Shown here piece after piece: positions 26,601 to 38,600 of a stretch of 64,000 bases of DNA (the first letter of the stretch is position 1; every line of letters begins with the position of its first letter). The translations under genes and the position numbers were made by a program. The stretch is from Reticulitermes lucifugus (taxonomy: Eukaryota > Arthropoda > Insecta > Blattodea > Rhinotermitidae), in contig JAKCWW010000712.1 in NCBI GenBank assembly GCA_026260175.1, forward strand, positions 9,686 through 73,685, read 5' to 3'. The notes under the pieces were generated by a model. That model did not search any database. It saw only the letters and a list, made by a program, of their open reading frames with translations, and was not told the DNA's origin.

Positions 26601-29600
26601 GCTGTGTCGAGTGGTATATAGTTACAGACTTCTGGAAAAGGTTGCTTGTTCCATCAGCAGAGTCTAAGAGGCAATCAGACTGCTCCAGAATATCAGTACT
26701 TGATTGTCTGAAGAACCTTCAGTTTGCAAGCAGGACTGTGCTCCTTGAAGGGGCTTAGTTCAGCTTACTGTACTGTGAAATGTGGCACCCTGTAGTCTGG
26801 CAGAAAGTTACTAACATTTTGGAGGAATCTTTGATCTTCATATTCACTGTAGAAGATGAACTATGTATAGTACATCTTGTAATTAATGGCAGGGATATTA
26901 ACTGAGTTTAATGCGTTTATTTGTAAAGTGACAGTATTATGAATGATACCAAAATATTGCAGCTTGAGGATACTCGTGACTAGCTTTCTGCAGATGAAAT
27001 TATCATGTCAGCTATGGAACATGTCATCAGTAATGAAAACTGAATGCATGTTGCCAATAGGCAACTGGTCTGGCATGTTACAGCTTTTCTTGTCAGAAGT
27101 AGAGGGCATTTACAATTTTTATTAAATATTTCTGTGTAGTTTAAGTAAATTTCAGGTTTTTCAAAAAAGTGGATGCTGAAACATTAACTAATGACATACA
27201 TAACAAGCAATCTGTCTGCATCAGCAAGAAATCTTTTGTGTATAGTTTTCATTCTACAACCATCTGATGTAAGTTATGTTTTTGTCAATTGTATCTGGCG
27301 ATTTCTTTCCTCGTCACTGTGCTGTGTGATCTTTGTTTTTATTTATTTTCATTTGTGTTTTTTTTCTTGGTTCTTTTTACTATTTGTTCTAGTATGACAA
27401 GCAAAGCACTGTGTACAAGGAAACTCTTGGCTACATGAACATCGGCTTCACCAGCATGTTTACCGTTGAGTGTATTCTCAAGATTGTCGCGTTCGGAGTG
27501 CGGGTAAGGAACACCCTCACCTTACAACAGCAACACCACAACACATTTGTAGCTGTATTAAAGTGACCCAGTAATGTGAAATGGGACCTGACTGCAAAAA
27601 TATCTTCACTAGATAGGTGAATTCTGTGATCTGTTACGTGGGTAATCTTCAGAACATGTTTCTGCTTTCATGAAGGAAGATACTGAATTATAACATGAAT
27701 TTTATAATGCAGGGGACTGGGACACACAGCCCACCAAATAATTTTGTATGGCCCTCTTACTGTTCTTATACCAGTTACAGAGTGTGCCCTGGCTCAGTGT
27801 CAGAAACTTTTTAAAAAATGTTTTTCCTTATTGGTTGGAAGGGTCAAAAGGTTTGCTGTCTCTGGATCATGACATGTAACGCACGCCATTAGAGGTAAAA
27901 ATGCAGTGAAGTTTGAAATTTTGAAATTCAGTAATTATAATATGTTTTGATTTTGGTATTAAAAGTGTTAGGTTTTTTAATGATGCATGTAATTTTAATG
28001 GAAGTACTTACCGTCTTTATTGCATAAAATGATGTGCAGCCTATTTTAAATTTCAAAGTAATCCATGTGGTCCATATTCTATTTGAGTTTGTGACTCCAG
28101 GTCTAATGTGTCTTTTACTGCACAGTTGTGTAAATGCCACAACTTGTATTTAGCAATGATAGGGGAAGTAATGGTATGATTGCTAGAAGGATAAACTGAT
28201 ATCAGTCCATGATGTACTTGCAAGTGTGGTTGCATGTATAGGATCATTATTTTATGTGACGAGGTAATGTCAGAATATTTTACCACATAATTTAAGGATA
28301 AATGGCATGAATTGAAAACCGTAAATAAACTCAGATAGTGATCTTTTGGGCTCTGACACTGTGTGATCTTGCATATACATGTTGGTGGTTCAGAGGATCA
28401 TGCTGTTGCCATCTGTGGGGTTCATAAGTTAGGTTCAGTTTTGACTCTGCTTACCCTAATCACTTGCATCAGTGTGAGATGTGAGGTTCTCACAGCGGTG
28501 TTGCTGATGATTCAAGCCTGCTGGAATGTAATGCTTAGTCATTTGACAAGTTGTTTCTGACATCTGAAGGACCATGTCAGGAATCACTCATGAACTCATG
28601 TCACATCCCAGAAGACTTGAATTCTGACTTGTGCATGTCTTGGATCTGATCTTGCAAACCTGAAGCAGAGACAGCATGTTTATGTGAATTGTCGGTGTCA
28701 TCCTACAGTGTCAAAACCCAGAAGACCGCAGTCTGAACAATCCCTGCTGTAAAAACATGAAACTCACGATGAAGTAAGAAAGCTGTTTACATCCACGTGC
28801 CTGCTGTTACAGAATATAGCAGACCAGAACTTATGCACCCAGTCCTCCAAGCATCAAATACTATTTTCCTAAGCAATTAAATGTACTGTTGGAATAAGTG
28901 ACACAATACTCAAAACTGCCAGGAGACTTCTGTCATCCATTGTGCAAAATCTTCCTTCATGTGCCAGGAAGCGTATCAAAAGTACGTGGTCACACTGAGA
29001 TAACGTCAGCTCCCATTTTGCCTTGAGGGAAAATATGCTGGCTTTTTCAATTTCATGCCTGGTTAGAGAAGTAACATTAATTAGTAATGTATTTTGTCAT
29101 TACTTTCATGACACTTAAGGATTAAGTGTGAACTTGAAATTTACTGAATCTTAATGGTCTTTACACTCAGATGATCTCTGATGTAACAGTCATTGAGATT
29201 TTTTGCTTTTAGTGTAAGGTTGAGCTGAATTAAGTTTGAAATTGTTGAAAAAGCACAGCTACAGTAAACGCAGTTCTCCATATAGAGAATTTCATTCAGC
29301 ATATGATCATTGAGTCTGACGAACATCATGCATTAGGTTTAGGTTTATAATCATTAAGCATTAGCAGTGTGATAGGACTATTGTATGTTATAGTGTAGAA
29401 TACCATACTTACTTCTGCAAGGCTTGATTAGATGACACTGATTCGGGGATTTTTATGGGCAGAGGAGCATATGTTATTAAAAATAGTCGCCACAGCTTTT
29501 GAGGCAGGCATGCTACTGACACATCAGCTCATGAATCCACTCCACAAAAGCTCCATGGACTGTTGCTGGAACTACACCACTGTTACAGCCTTGATGTCTC

Positions 29601-32600
29601 TAACTAACCCAAATATACAGCACTTTCTTGAGGGAGCTGAAGACTTGGCAGTCCCAAAGTGAAAGGTTTAGGAGGTACAGGGGTAGTATAGCACCATCAA
29701 GCACATGTGAGAGCATATGCAACGAGTTCTGAAACTCACTGCTAGGACAGAGAGTGACAAGAAGTATAGTTCTCTGCCACTTAGTGCTGTAGTATCACTA
29801 TCTTCTGAGCCAGTCTAAGGAGATTTTCAGTCATAACCCTCTGTGTTACTTCTCAACAAGTGTTTGTTTTTGCGCATGTTATGTACAGTCCACTAGCTTC
29901 TAGTGGCTGATTAGAAGGAACAGCGTATTTGCATTCACTTTTGCTTTGGACTAGGGGAAACTGCATGGGAAGTGCATGAAATGCTCAAAACAGCTTTCAG
30001 TCACATTGCCATGGGGTGAACACAGGTGTTCGAGTGGTTTTTGCGATACTAGCATGGGGAAACTTCAGTTGAAGATTGTGAGTGGTCGTGTCATCCCTCT
30101 ACAGGTTGAAAACTTGGGGAAAGTTTGTAAAATCCTCAGGAAAATCTGACTGACAGAACTTGCCTTAAATTTCTAAGAGAGAATTTTAATGTGCAGCCTA
30201 ACTCTGCAAAGTTTGTGCCTTAATTGCTCACCAGTGAGCAGAAACAGCAGCAATGTTTTACTCCTAAAATCATGGCAGTGGGTTCCTCACCCTACTTACT
30301 CACCTCATTTGGCTTCTTGTGATTTATTATTGTTTCTGAGAATGAAATCACAGCTGCAAGGGTGTCATTTTAGTATGTCCATGAGATTTGTGAACTGTCA
30401 CTGACTGTCCTGTACACAGTTTCAAGAAATCAGTTTTAGCGGTACTTCCATCTGGACCCATTACATAAACTTGGAAGGGGCTACGTTGAAGGGGACAACA
30501 ATGATGATAACAACAATGAGCATATATTTCATTATCATCTCAGCCCAGGTACTTTTGGATGTGCCCTCACAGAGCACATGTCCAGGCAGTGCAGGCAATG
30601 TGGCAGTAGACTTTGACATCCTGCAGAAACATGCCAATACACATTCTTGTTGTGGCAGTTCAGAAGCTGCTGGATAGTGCTGTGCATTGATGGCTGTATC
30701 AGAGTCTACAGGGCTGTAGATGTTAATAGTATGAAGATATCAAAGTCATGGCAGTGCAGTGGTTCTATCAGCAGCCCAGGACTTTCTTTTTGGAGGGGAT
30801 CTAGCAGCTGGTGTGTCAGTAGGATGCCTGCCTCATTGTCTGCAGGGACTACTTATAGTGGCCTGCACTCCTGAGCCCAGAGAAATTCTTGAGCAGGTTT
30901 TGTTTGATCAACCCCCATGTCATTCTTCAACTTCAACTGGTGTGTAGGGATTATAGTTTACACTGCTGAAGTGCAGATGGTAGGAAGTGGTTTTGACACA
31001 TCGGTCACACTTTGAAGGTAATCTGCGTCAAGAATCAATGAACTGGGAAGTTTAATTAATTACCAGCAGTAACAAGTTAGGAGAAGTTTATATGTCCCTC
31101 CTTCCTTTTATCCTCCCTGAGTTTTTGTTTGTTAGTTGTGATGTTTGTTTCCTGTTTTTCTTCAGCCAGTGAGACAGCATGTATCATTAGATATCAGCAT
31201 GAGAGTGATTGCTGCATGATGACTGTGTTAGTGTTGAGTGTTGGACTTGTATGTGCATGCTCATTATTACAGTAACGTGACATTAGCATGGCTTCTTGAC
31301 AGTTCTGCATGAACTGGCTATTGAATATGATATGATGCATTTGCCATTGTTGCAACCAGACTATTTCAAGAACATGATGCCACAGTTAATGCTGTACTTA
31401 ATGTCTCGCCTTGAGGGCTCTGAAGCTAGTGCCGTGGACGTGTGGCCCTTAATAAAGCATGGATATCAGTTACATGTTTGAATGTGACACTGTTACCATG
31501 TTACACCATACAAAACTTGAGAATCATTGCCAAATGCTGTAATGTGACACTGAATGATACTTGTTGCATTCTTATGGATATGAAATCGGAGTGGTGTCTT
31601 GACATTACTGCATGTGTTGCACACAAATAAGATGAATTACTGTTGCAGTGAACAATTTGTTAAGTAGTTCTCATTGTGCTTCCTTTGACAAACAATCTGT
31701 TTATGTGCACATGTATCTGCTTTTATTTCTTTATTTTTTATTATTTTTTTTTTGTATAAAATTTTAAATCTTTTTCTTTACAGGTTGGAATAAAATATCT
31801 AGAATGAATTGCATTTAATATATGAAGTTGGTTTTTTGCCGAACCCATGGCGGCCCAGCCCCTGTAGAATTGAGTTGGATTTTGTAGTCATTCAGTAGGC
31901 AAAGTGTTACTCCACAATGGAGACTTCCCACTCATCCATGGGAATGTTTCATTGTAATGTAATGATATTTGGTTTGATTTATGGATCTTGTTTAAGTTGG
32001 TTTTTTAGGTTCCTGTTAGTTGGCTGTGCTGTGTGGCTACATTTGCAGACAGACAGTGACCTGGACCAGTGTGAATGTAGCCTTCACTTTCATTGCCTGC
32101 TTTGTAGTTTACTGAACTTATTATTATTATTATTACTATTATTATTATTATTACTGTTATTCATATTATCATTATACAAGTTGCCAGAAGTTAGTTTTTT
32201 ATACATTTTTTGAAGGGCTTCTTTCATTTTCTTGAAATACTCAAATTTCAAAATTCTGCGTCTTCATAATGTTCAGGAGTCCATATCTTAAGGATATATC
32301 TTATATCTCTGTATCTTTATATGGGACTCGCTCAATATGTAATTTGCATATTGTTGCAGCAAAATTAATTTTAAACAAAATGTTACATACTGAAAATACA
32401 AATGTTAATATATTCTAACATTTTGCTATGTTGATTGTGTTCTGAAGTGAAGGAAGCCTTCTTTTTTCTTCAGAAGAACAACATATTCCATTTGGGACTG
32501 GAATGTCTGTCATACAATTATAATTAATTACACACTAGACTACACGGAATCAGGAGCTTTATTATCATAAAATCGTCAGATGATTTTTTCGTGAGAAATG

Positions 32601-35600
32601 TTTCCACTGACCAATTCTCTTGCATAGCCACTTGCTGCCAAAGTGACACAGGTGCTGTGCTGTGTCATTCTATAATTCAGTGTGAGGAAAGTTATTGTGG
32701 CCAGATGTGTTGTGCTTTCAAGCAGAGAATGAAGCATTGAATGTGACATGTTACATTCAAGATCTTGTAATATAACACATTAGAGAACAGGTAATTTTAG
32801 TAAAGTAATTAAGTGGTGAACTCTCCAAATAAACAGTAATTGTAGGAGGTTAACTGTAATTTAAAGAAAGCTGATTACATATCTCAGATATCAGTCAGTT
32901 TGGAAGGGGAATATGGTTGTCTTGTGATGTGCGTCTTTTATGATTTCTCTTACTGCCTTTAGGCATATATCGTGATGGTTATTGAAGACAAATCACAACT
33001 ATTTCTATCACATCCCCTCCATTTCATACTGTGAGCATAGTGGCTGGCACATGTTGGTGCCTTTAAGGTATCAAAATTGCTTTAGTGTAATGCAAAAGGA
33101 ATGTTAATTTTTTAAGTGCGGTAAATTAGCACCAGGAATTGTTGCATATGATATTGTTAACTGATTTTCCTGATGGGATATAAAAACAATAATTACAAAG
33201 TAACCTTAATTTCAGTTTTAAAAAATCATACCCCTTTCATTGTTCTATGTAAGTAATTGACTGAATGTTTATATTTTTATTGACACTTTTTCCTCCACCA
33301 CTTGAACTGAAACTCTGAAATAGCATTATGCTCTTTCTAAATGCATAATATTCTTGCAAAGGAATGATATTTTCTTCCTGGTTGTTACTATTAGAAACTA
33401 ATAAAAATGATATTCCTGTAGAGAGACATCTGCAACATTAACAGAATTCTAAAATTGTATGTCTGCATATCTTTGACAATGAGGCACAGTGGAGTGCATC
33501 TCATATCTTCTACAGGATGTGGTTTTTCTTTCAAGGGGATTAATTTGTATAGTTTTGATACAGATTTATGGATATGTTATCATGACAATTTTCGTAAACC
33601 GTTGTTCAAGTTTGTGTGTTACATTTGGCAGTGGCCTGGGATAGCAAGTTGAATGATTTGTTTAAGGGATGGAAACTGGAGTTAAGTGTAATTTAAAGGT
33701 GCAGTGCTCTCTTTTTAAATTCAGGTACAATGAGTAAAGGTTAGAAAAATGCTTTCATGGACCACTCCTTTAAGGCACAGTAGTCACTATGTATACCACC
33801 AGGTTTAACATTCACAAATTCTGCATTCTGCCCACACAGTATATTTATGTGTTTTGTGTGGATCTCAGAACAAACAGAGATTAATTTTCTATACAGCATT
33901 AACTGATTGGATTTTATAACTGAAATGGAATTTGTTTATTGTGTGATGCAAACTGAATCTTTAAATATAATTCAGCTTAATGTCAGTCTTCAAAATGTTA
34001 GTTAAAAAGAGTTGCAATAGAAATTATAGAGTATTATAAGTAAAAATTTAAGACTGCAATGTCTTGAATGTAAATTGTGACTTATTGAGAAAAAGAGACA
34101 AGATTTCATGCTCCTGATTCTGTGTACAACGAAGTACACAGACAATGTCAAGCCGTAGAATTGCTAACTTGTACGTGTTCTGTTTGTCTAGTACCACGAC
34201 GCCCCACCACTGCTAGCTGATATCCTCCATATCATGAACTCGCTGTTCACCCTGTTCTTCCTCATAGAATGCCTGTTGAAACTGATCGCGTATGGATGCA
34301 AGGTGAAGCCCGTTAATAGAGTCTAAACCTACAACACGCTCTCAACATTGCTTGTGTACCAAACTAGGAGGTGGCCTGGTAGACATGCAGTTCTGACACT
34401 CATAAATGTAAATTAGAAATAATTTGTTTGTTGATTGGTTTTATTCCAGAATTTTAAATTATATGGGTATAATATTCTTACTAGATATCAGATGTGTAGA
34501 GTTGTATGTTGTTGTAGTAAGCTGGACCACTCAGATACTAGATGGAACCTGACTTCCTATGCATTCCTGTTGTAAAGTATTGTGACGGTGAAAAGACAGT
34601 TTTCTCGTGAATGTGCTGTAACTACAATTTAATATGTAGGTTATAATTCTGGGAACTTGAGGTGTATGTAGCCAGAACATCTTCCTCTAAAGCATCACAT
34701 GAACATGCTTGAAAGTCTGGAATTTTGCCACATCTGTCCTCAACCAGTATGCTGCCTGATAGCAGTGTGATTTAGAGCAACATATACTACTGCCTGTTAA
34801 TTATTTGAACTGTCTTTCTACTACTATTTGATCTACTTAATTGTTATTTTGTATTTACATGTACAATAACCCAAAGTGGGGGCCTTGACAGATGAATGTA
34901 ATGATGAACTGCCAAGCAACTGTTACAAAATCAATTTTGTTAGTAGCAGGAGATAGTGAGAAGCACAGAAATCATACCTTAATATTGAAAACTTCCAGTA
35001 ATGAAATATTTGTTCCATTTGGATAAAATCCGGTTTAGGAGGTGTCCACACAACTGTATTGAGTTATTGTGAGTTTCACGAAAATTGGCACAGTGAAAGG
35101 CATTCTTTAGTTAGGGATGTAAATGAATTTCTGTTTGTGCCTTCCACATTGATTATCTTGTTTGGGTGAAATGTAGCATGAAAGTTCTGCACATAATGCT
35201 GTTGTGCATTTTTCAGTTTTCTGAAAATCAGCAAAGTGAAGTCCATGCTTTAATTGCAGGTGTGAACTAAATTACATCAGTATGTGCACCGTGAAACCAT
35301 ACACTATTCAGCAAATTAAGAATTTTTTGTTAAAGTCTGTGTACCACATAATGGAGTACAGAACTTGTTGTCATCTTGATGTACTCTTTGCATAGAGCTC
35401 ATAAAATGAATGTGCCTGCCCATCTGTGTGTGAGGCCATCCATGTTTTGTATCTGCCACTATTTAATGGGTTTCAGTTAAATTTGATGCAGTGAAATTTG
35501 GTATTGAGTGTCTACACCAGACGTTCTGAGGCATATTTAGGTTTGGTATATTTTGGTCCAGTAAAGCTGTACTTCACATGGAGCTGAAATTTAACTGTAT

Positions 35601-38600
35601 TACTTCTTTCTCAAAATTGCTTTAGTTTACAGAAACTGAAACATGCTACAAAATACAGACCTTGTTTATTTGAAACAGTTTTAGTAATTTTATATATATA
35701 AATATATATATATACGTATATATAATACACTTTAAGTAAAGTAATGTATTCCTGTATTTTGTAATAACTATATGTTGCTCTATGTTACAAATTCTTAGCA
35801 TTTATATCTGGCACAGAATTTGGTACATAATGGATTATATGAAAGAAATTAAGAAATGACAAGTATTTGAATTTGCAGTAAATTGTCAGAACTCAAAGGG
35901 AAAGGAAGTTTTTAAACAGCACATTTATAAATGTTTACTGCAACAAAATACGCCTTTCCATTCTTGTTTCTGTTGAACATCTGCTTCATTGTAGTGTATG
36001 ATGAGACACTCAGTGTAAAAACTTGGAAACTACACCAAATTAGTTTCTCTTTGTGTTGCTAGTGCAAGGAATGCTTAGCTGTAATGCAGGTTACCATTGC
36101 CTTATCCCCACTGGTTATGTTGTTTAGTGCTCCAATCTTTCAGAATGTAGAAGAGGTTTAGAATTACTAGATGTGTCTACAAAAATTAGCAGAGAACATT
36201 TAGCAGTAGTTAGTCATGTAGATACTGTCCCAACTGCCCAGTAGAATCCACTTCAATGTGAAGTGGAACATCAGCACAGCCATGGGCAAATTCTCTTAAG
36301 TGTAAGACTTCTGATTAATCTTCAAGAAGAGTTCAGTTCAAATATCGGCTGCAATGCCAGATGTCCTGCCTGAAGTTTTTGGTGTTTTTACTCAGTCCCT
36401 CCTGGAAAGTGCTGTGATAGTCCTACACAGTAGGCCACAAGCACTCTGTGCCTCATCCTTGCAAGTTTATCGTTCACTTATAATCCTAGTATTTGAATTC
36501 TTGCAGCTTCATTACGTAAATTGTAAAGACAGAGAACATGCACTGTGTATGAATCAAATACATTGATAAGATTGAAATCCTTTGGAAGTTTTGATGTGTG
36601 CTGTTTGACATTGAATGGATGTTTCAAATTCTGGTTTAAGCATTCACAGTAACTTGCAGAATTGAATTGGCATCATCTTGCCCATTTTTCTCTTATGCAA
36701 GGAGGCCTTCCCTCTCCTCCCATTTTTGTATGTTATCATTAGCAATTTATTCATCTCCACTTTAATATGGCCAATTCGAAGAATTTTACTCGTGAAATAT
36801 ATTATCTGTAGGTGTATGGACCAGTTAGTATGACTGACTCAGGGTCAGACAAAATGGTTTTGATTCCTGGTATGGGAAAGGTTTGTCTCTTTGCCAGCAT
36901 ATCCTGACTGGCTGTAGAGACCAAACACCCTCCCGTTGAATCTGCATGATGGTGTTATTCACACCCAGAGTGTGCAGGTGACAGCTTACATCTGTCTTGT
37001 GCTACGGTTTAGATTCTGTAGAATTGTAACTTGACTTCCTCCACATGTCTTCCTGGTGTAGTAAAGTCATCCAGATATTTTCAGTGACTGTGCCAGTGTC
37101 GGTTTCTTTTACCGGTACCCATTCCTTAAGTTATCTGTTTAAATTCAGGTATTTGTAAAATTGCAGATTTACAAACCACGTAGCTTCTTGTTATTTCCTC
37201 TTAGTTTCTACATAGGATCTTCACCAACATTGCCACATCTTTATTAGAGTTCCTTCTAGACATTCATTTTACAGTTTGTTGTTCAACAAGTTTAATTCCT
37301 CCTACAAGAACTGTTGTTTCTTCCCTCCAAAGACTGTCTATTTTTCTTCCTTATACTCTTGAGCTCATTTAGGGGCTGACAGTTGCTGCACTAAGGGATC
37401 AACTGACAGACAGAGATCGCTGGTGTAATGTACTTTCATTAATAGGAATTCCTTACAGAAAATTTATTACCCTTCCTAACCAGTCGTAAGTATTCACTCG
37501 AAAACTGAATTTGGAATCCGAAAAATGTGGTCATTGCTTGTGACCACAAAGAGTGTTTTGACTTTTCACATCAGCTAATTGTGAGGTTATCAGTGGTCTC
37601 TCAAGAAGAAAAGCTTAATTTACAAATAAAGAGAATGAAATTTCATTGATAGTGTCAAAGGATGTGACACTGACTATTTTTAGAGTGCATAAAAGTGGAA
37701 ACTAGTTCAGTTTGTGGTAGGAGAGTACTTCCCACATTTTAAGCATTAACTTTTGAGCATTTATATTATTTCTAGCTTTTGATGAAATGAATGATTGTAA
37801 TGTGTCATAGTTTGAAATGTGGTTGAAGGCTAAAAAGTGGAGAAAGTCTAAGGTTAGACTTGAATTGGTTTCTGTGTGTTTGTTGTATATAAAACTAATG
37901 CATAATGGAGAAGTGTTTCTGTCCATCCACAAGTTTCATCTCTAAAACTACTGACCAGATTCTGGTGCAGTTTAGTACTGTAAAAGCTGTCAGGTGCATT
38001 TATTTTTGATTCATATTGGTCAGTTGCAACCCCTACTTTACATGGTGCCCAAATTAATCTTTATCAAATGTATCAAAAGTACTTCTGTGTGTACAAAATT
38101 AGTATATGTGACGAAATGTTAATTTACAACTTTGAGTTGAAACATTTTTCAGTGTGATGAATATTTAGTGAGATAGAAGAAAAATAATTTGCAACTATGC
38201 TGTGTGATATCTATGGCACAGAGTCATAGTTTTCTGGGTGTCATAAGAAGAAGTCACACCAGGTAGTGATGTATGCAGAATAATTAATAATGCTGCACAT
38301 TGTTGTATGTGTCATAAGATGATATCAGGCCAGCTACTAACATATGAAAAATATAACACTTTTTGGAAGTGTGCACGTTTTAGTGGAGTAAGTTATATCT
38401 TCGCACCGTTACTGTATTGTGACTGAATTCGGTGAGATGATAATTATGAACAGTGTAGGCTTTTGAGAGTTGAGGTCTTGATGCTGGTGAAAATAAAGAT
38501 TATGTATTTCTGTGTATATGCAGAAATATGCACACTAAATACACAACAGGCTAATAAACTAGTTGCGACTGAGATGGAATTTTGGACATTTTGGCAATGA

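Larger units (their letters stand above)
11418..27392 (+). other. 16-kb intron before alternative exon 7a
   Basis: The largest intron in the window and the densest in repeats: a 32-bp minisatellite, a long inverted-repeat element, a SINE, about eight palindromic foldback copies, CA repeats and two LINE fragments in opposite orientation. Stretches 11420-12900, 13000-14900, 15400-16250 and 18550-20250 show only AT-rich sequence and chance open frames. I looked for further S2-like exons and found none. Confidence 0.7.
27504..34191 (+). other. Intron between alternative exons 7a and 7b
   Basis: 6.7 kb long. It contains a probable hAT MITE, two palindromic family pieces, a decayed mariner, an unassigned G/C-richer stretch (30540-30960, possibly another element), an (ATT)n tract and a dispersed repeat. 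The intron is far too long for steric exclusion of the two exons. Confidence 0.7.
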
